In this document: one piece after another, positions 8,446-10,131 of the stretch
Position numbering within the stretch: position 1 is the first letter of the stretch
Layout: every line of letters starts with the position of its first letter
From: Flavobacteriaceae bacterium
GTDB lineage: Bacteria > Bacteroidota > Bacteroidia > Flavobacteriales > Flavobacteriaceae
Assembly: GCA_015488935.1 (NCBI GenBank)
Contig: WFMU01000327.1
Span: 1-10,131, forward strand
Direction: 5' to 3'
DNA: 10,131 bases
Program-made: the position numbers and the translations under genes
The notes under the pieces: generated by a model
Seen by the model: the letters and a program-made list of their open reading frames with translations, nothing else
Database searches by the model: none
Told to the model about the DNA's origin: nothing

Positions 8446-8455
8446 TAGCCATTTT
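8372..8455 (+). repeat. Direct repeat of the FG-GAP-like tail, copy A
   Basis: Positions 8382-8455 match 8544-8617 with one difference (T8439/C8601, a silent TGT/TGC cysteine change). Including the flanking TATTTTTA block, the repeat runs 8372-8455 against 8534-8617 with three differences in 84 bp. The copies lie 162 bp apart, measured start to start. Confidence 0.9.
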
Positions 8456-8460
8456 ATATT

Positions 8461-8530
8461 TTGGTGAAAGAAACGGAATTACTTATAGATAATGAGGGTT
8501 TCACTCCAAGTGAAGCCCTCACTAAAAAAA
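8461..8530 (+). pseudogene. Fragment of a RAYT transposase gene
   Basis: This stretch aligns base for base with 8922-8991 of the intact transposase gene. It has seven mismatches in the first 38 bases and then near identity through the palindrome and A-run. It reads LVKETELLIDNEGFTPSE against LVRETELPINSEGFTPSE in the intact copy. No other part of a transposase is present on either side, so this is an isolated piece covering the region just after the HUH motif. The divergence left of the palindrome suggests it came from another RAYT copy in the genome rather than from the neighbour. Confidence 0.75.
8491..8523 (+). repeat. Palindromic element, copy 4 (inside the RAYT fragment)
   Basis: Arms AATGAGGGTTTCACT (8491-8505) and AGTGAAGCCCTCACT (8509-8523) flank CCA, with two mismatches. 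From 8493 onward the sequence is identical to the coding copy at 8952-8984. It sits in the same phase relative to the RAYT reading frame. Confidence 0.85.
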
Positions 8531-8533
8531 AAA

Positions 8534-8617
8534 TATTTTTATTAAAACCAGTTAATCCGAATGAAAATGTAAAGACAATAGGTAAATTTGATAAGTATTG
8601 CTGTTAATAGCCATTTT
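8534..8617 (+). repeat. Direct repeat of the FG-GAP-like tail, copy B
   Basis: This is the second copy of the 3' end of the decayed FG-GAP-like gene, including its stop codon (TAA 8605-8607). The RAYT fragment lies between copies A and B. The sequence after the repeat runs straight into the promoter candidate of the transposase-helicase gene. Confidence 0.9.
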
Positions 8618-8621
8618 CAAC

Positions 8622-8653
8622 TTTGTTTCTAAAATAGAAAATAACTACATTTG
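8622..8653 (+). promoter_or_regulatory. Candidate promoter of the transposase-helicase gene
   Basis: TTTG (8622-8625) and TACATTTG (8646-8653) are 20 bp apart and match both boxes of the Bacteroidota consensus TTTG-N19-21-TAnnTTTG. A start near 8660 would give a leader of about 65 nt. It lies just downstream of tail copy B and upstream of the first ATG. It is the best promoter match in the window, but expression is not shown. Confidence 0.65.
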
Positions 8654-8723
8654 TGTTTATTAGATTCAATATTAACTATGAAAAACAAATAATCCAACTC
8701 GTACCGTAACTTAAACCTACGAT

Positions 8724-10131
8724 ATGAACAAAAAAACTAAAAAAATGCAATTTGAAAAAAGCTATTTATATCACATTTACAATCAAGGTAACAACCAAAG
8801 AAAAGTTTTCTTTCATAGAGAGAATTATCTTTTCTTTTTAGAAAAAATAAAAATACATATTTCCCCTTTTGCGGATATTATTGCTTGGTGCTTGATGCCG
8901 AACCATTTTCATTTAATGGTGCTGGTGAGAGAAACAGAATTACCAATAAATAGTGAGGGTTTCACTCCAAGTGAAGCCCTCACTAAAAAAACGATTAACG
9001 ATAGCATAGGTATAATTTTACGATCTTACACAAGAGCTATTAACAAACAAGAGAATACCACAGGTTCCTTATTTAGGAAAAAAACAAAAGCAGCATGTAT
9101 TAATTGTCCTAAATTAACCAAAATACCTTCTTGGGTTTTAAGTGAAACCACAACGACACACTTCTCCGAAAAACAATATCCGCAAGTATGTTTTGATTAC
9201 ATACATCAAAATCCAGTAAAAGCTGGATTGGTTAAAAATGAGGAAGATTATGAATTTTCTTCTGCGAAAAATTATGCTGGTTTGGAAAAGGATAGTCTTG
9301 TAAATAAAAATATTGCATTGGAATATATTGATTATCAGAATAGTCAGGATTTCACTCCAAGTAAAACTCTGACTTCGAATCATCGTATCACTAGAGCAAG
9401 TAAAAACACAACAATGAATCCAGAACTCGAATTAGCCTTAAATTTTGTAGAAAAAACCGATAGAAATATTTTTCTAACAGGAAAAGCAGGTACAGGAAAA
9501 ACAACATTCTTACATCAAATAAAAAAAGAATCTTTAAAACGATTGGTGGTAGTTGCACCAACTGGTGTTGCTGCCATTAATGCAAAAGGTGTTACCATAC
9601 ACTCTTTTTTTCAGATGCCATTTGGCCCAATTATTCCTGGTGTAGCAGCAAAAAAATCAAAATTCAAGTTTGGAAAAGCTAAAATTGATATTATTCGCTC
9701 TTTAGATTTATTAATTATCGATGAAATTTCTATGGTTCGTGCCGATTTACTCGATGGTATCGACCAAGTTCTTAGACGCTACAAAAATAGAACTAAAGTT
9801 TTTGGTGGCGTACAAGTATTAATGATTGGCGATTTACAACAACTCTCTCCTGTAGTAAAACCATACGAATGGGAATTGCTAAAACCACATTACGAAACGG
9901 CCTTCTTTTTTAGTAGTCATGCATTTCAACAAGCAAACGCCGTTAATATTGAACTCAAACATATTTACAGACAAGATAATGCTGTATTTATTACTATACT
10001 AAATGAAATTAGAAACAATAATTTATCTGCAGCATCCGCCGCTATTTTAAACGAACGATACCAACCAAATTTTGAACCAAAAAAAGAAGATGGTTACATT
10101 ACATTAACCACACATAATAATAGAGCAAATA
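8724..10131 (+). CDS. RAYT (Y1/HUH transposase) fused in frame to a PIF1-like DNA helicase, 3' partial
   Basis: The frame is open from ATG 8724 to the window end (469 codons, no stop). Residues 8-205 are a complete REP-associated tyrosine transposase of the IS200-like Y1 superfamily. It starts MQFEKSYLYHIYNQGNN, has the HUH motif His61-Phe-His63 in MPNHFHLMV, and the probable catalytic Tyr159 in DYIHQNPVKAGLV. Such proteins nick and join single-stranded DNA at REP palindromes (family knowledge). Residues 77-87 and 207-217 are encoded by 33-bp palindromes. From Met231 (ATG 9414) a superfamily 1B helicase of the PIF1/RecD2 group follows. It shows Walker A GKAGTGKT (253-260, Lys259), motif Ia APTGVAA (278-284), Walker B DE (333-334) and motif III GDLQQLSP (369-376). 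The C-terminal helicase domain lies outside the window. Start may be ATG 8724 or 8745; the latter fits the usual RAYT N-terminus. Translation as one chain, or restart at 9414, cannot be told from sequence. Confidence 0.88.
   Translation, partial: MNKKTKKMQFEKSYLYHIYNQGNNQRKVFFHRENYLFFLEKIKIHISPFADIIAWCLMPNHFHLMVLVRETELPINSEGFTPSEALTKKTINDSIGIILRSYTRAINKQENTTGSLFRKKTKAACINCPKLTKIPSWVLSETTTTHFSEKQYPQVCFDYIHQNPVKAGLVKNEEDYEFSSAKNYAGLEKDSLVNKNIALEYIDYQNSQDFTPSKTLTSNHRITRASKNTTMNPELELALNFVEKTDRNIFLTGKAGTGKTTFLHQIKKESLKRLVVVAPTGVAAINAKGVTIHSFFQMPFGPIIPGVAAKKSKFKFGKAKIDIIRSLDLLIIDEISMVRADLLDGIDQVLRRYKNRTKVFGGVQVLMIGDLQQLSPVVKPYEWELLKPHYETAFFFSSHAFQQANAVNIELKHIYRQDNAVFITILNEIRNNNLSAASAAILNERYQPNFEPKKEDGYITLTTHNNRAN
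8952..8984 (+). repeat. Coding palindromic element, copy 5 (inside the transposase)
   Basis: Arms AGTGAGGGTTTCACT (8952-8966) and AGTGAAGCCCTCACT (8970-8984) flank CCA, with a single mismatch. The element is exactly 11 codons and starts on a codon boundary, encoding SEGFTPSEALT at residues 77-87. It sits in the loop after the HUH strand, where RAYTs vary in length and tolerate insertions. Confidence 0.92.
9342..9374 (+). repeat. Coding palindromic element, copy 6 (transposase/helicase junction)
   Basis: Arms AGTCAGGATTTCACT (9342-9356) and AGTAAAACTCTGACT (9360-9374) flank CCA, with three mismatches. It is again 11 codons in the same phase as copy 5, encoding SQDFTPSKTLT at residues 207-217. 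It lies where a RAYT would normally end, 39 bp before the helicase Met codon at 9414. Confidence 0.88.
9414..10131 (+). other. PIF1-like helicase part, with possible internal start at ATG 9414
   Basis: This part begins MNPELELALNFVEKTDRNIF, which by itself looks like the natural N-terminus of the stand-alone Bacteroidota PIF1-like helicase, directly before the Walker A motif. It could therefore be translated independently from 9414. The bases before this ATG are A-rich (TAAAAACACAACA), which suits initiation in this phylum. No TAnnTTTG box with a properly spaced -33 box was seen just upstream. If expressed, it would share the transposase transcript. It is listed separately from the fused gene because the real start is undecided. 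Confidence 0.6.

Noticed and set aside
8699..8722. TCGTA/TACGA inverted repeat abutting ATG 8724, considered as a translational control hairpin
   Set aside because: It has a 5-bp stem with a 14-base loop and no support from conservation; too weak to annotate.
9138..9383. Minus-strand open frame of 81 codons at the transposase/helicase junction
   Set aside because: The plus-strand frame here carries the transposase motif DYIHQNPVKAGLV and the coding palindrome, whereas the minus translation is featureless.
8724..9413. Transposase as a pseudogene with a missing 3' end
   Set aside because: HUH, catalytic tyrosine and C-terminal SSAKNYAG-type segment are all present without stops or frameshifts, so the domain is complete.

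Overview
The window looks like chromosomal DNA of an AT-rich member of the Bacteroidota, probably of Flavobacteriia type. The evidence is the low-GC codon use, three promoter candidates of the Bacteroidota form (TTTG-like box, about 20 bp, TAnnTTTG), weak or absent Shine-Dalgarno signals, a Bacteroidota-type giant alpha-2-macroglobulin, and intergenic arrays of the AATTCCAAA/TCCAAAA type. Genus and species cannot be given from the sequence alone.

Layout. Positions 1-309 hold no gene. They contain short tandem repeats punctuated by three copies of a small GC-rich hairpin module. Positions 310-1665 (minus) encode a Mur ligase of the Mpl type, which recycles murein tripeptide. A 171-bp divergent intergenic region with a promoter candidate on each strand separates it from 1837-8028 (plus). 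That gene encodes a 2063-residue secreted alpha-2-macroglobulin with an intact thioester motif (Cys1503-Ala-Glu-Gln1506). Both gene products act at the cell envelope, one on peptidoglycan recycling and the other probably on trapping proteases in the periplasm.

Positions 8029-8723 are a scrambled accessory zone. They hold four copies of an imperfect palindrome (usually two 15-bp arms around a 3-bp spacer), the decayed 3' end of an FG-GAP/VCBS-like gene, a roughly 70-bp fragment of a second REP-associated transposase gene, and a 74-bp near-identical duplication of the FG-GAP tail. A good promoter candidate follows.

Positions 8724-10131 (plus, running off the window) are the highlight. One uninterrupted frame first encodes a complete Y1/HUH REP-associated tyrosine transposase (RAYT) and then, with no stop codon, a PIF1-like superfamily 1B DNA helicase. 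Two copies of the same 33-bp palindrome lie inside this frame, in identical phase. Each encodes an 11-residue peptide (SEGFTPSEALT and SQDFTPSKTLT). The first sits in the transposase loop just after the HUH motif. The second sits at the transposase/helicase junction, where a RAYT would normally end. A natural reading is that the transposase's own palindrome has become coding sequence and that its insertion at the 3' end joined transposase and helicase. The sequence shows the open frame and the repeats; the mechanism and any function of the fusion are inference.
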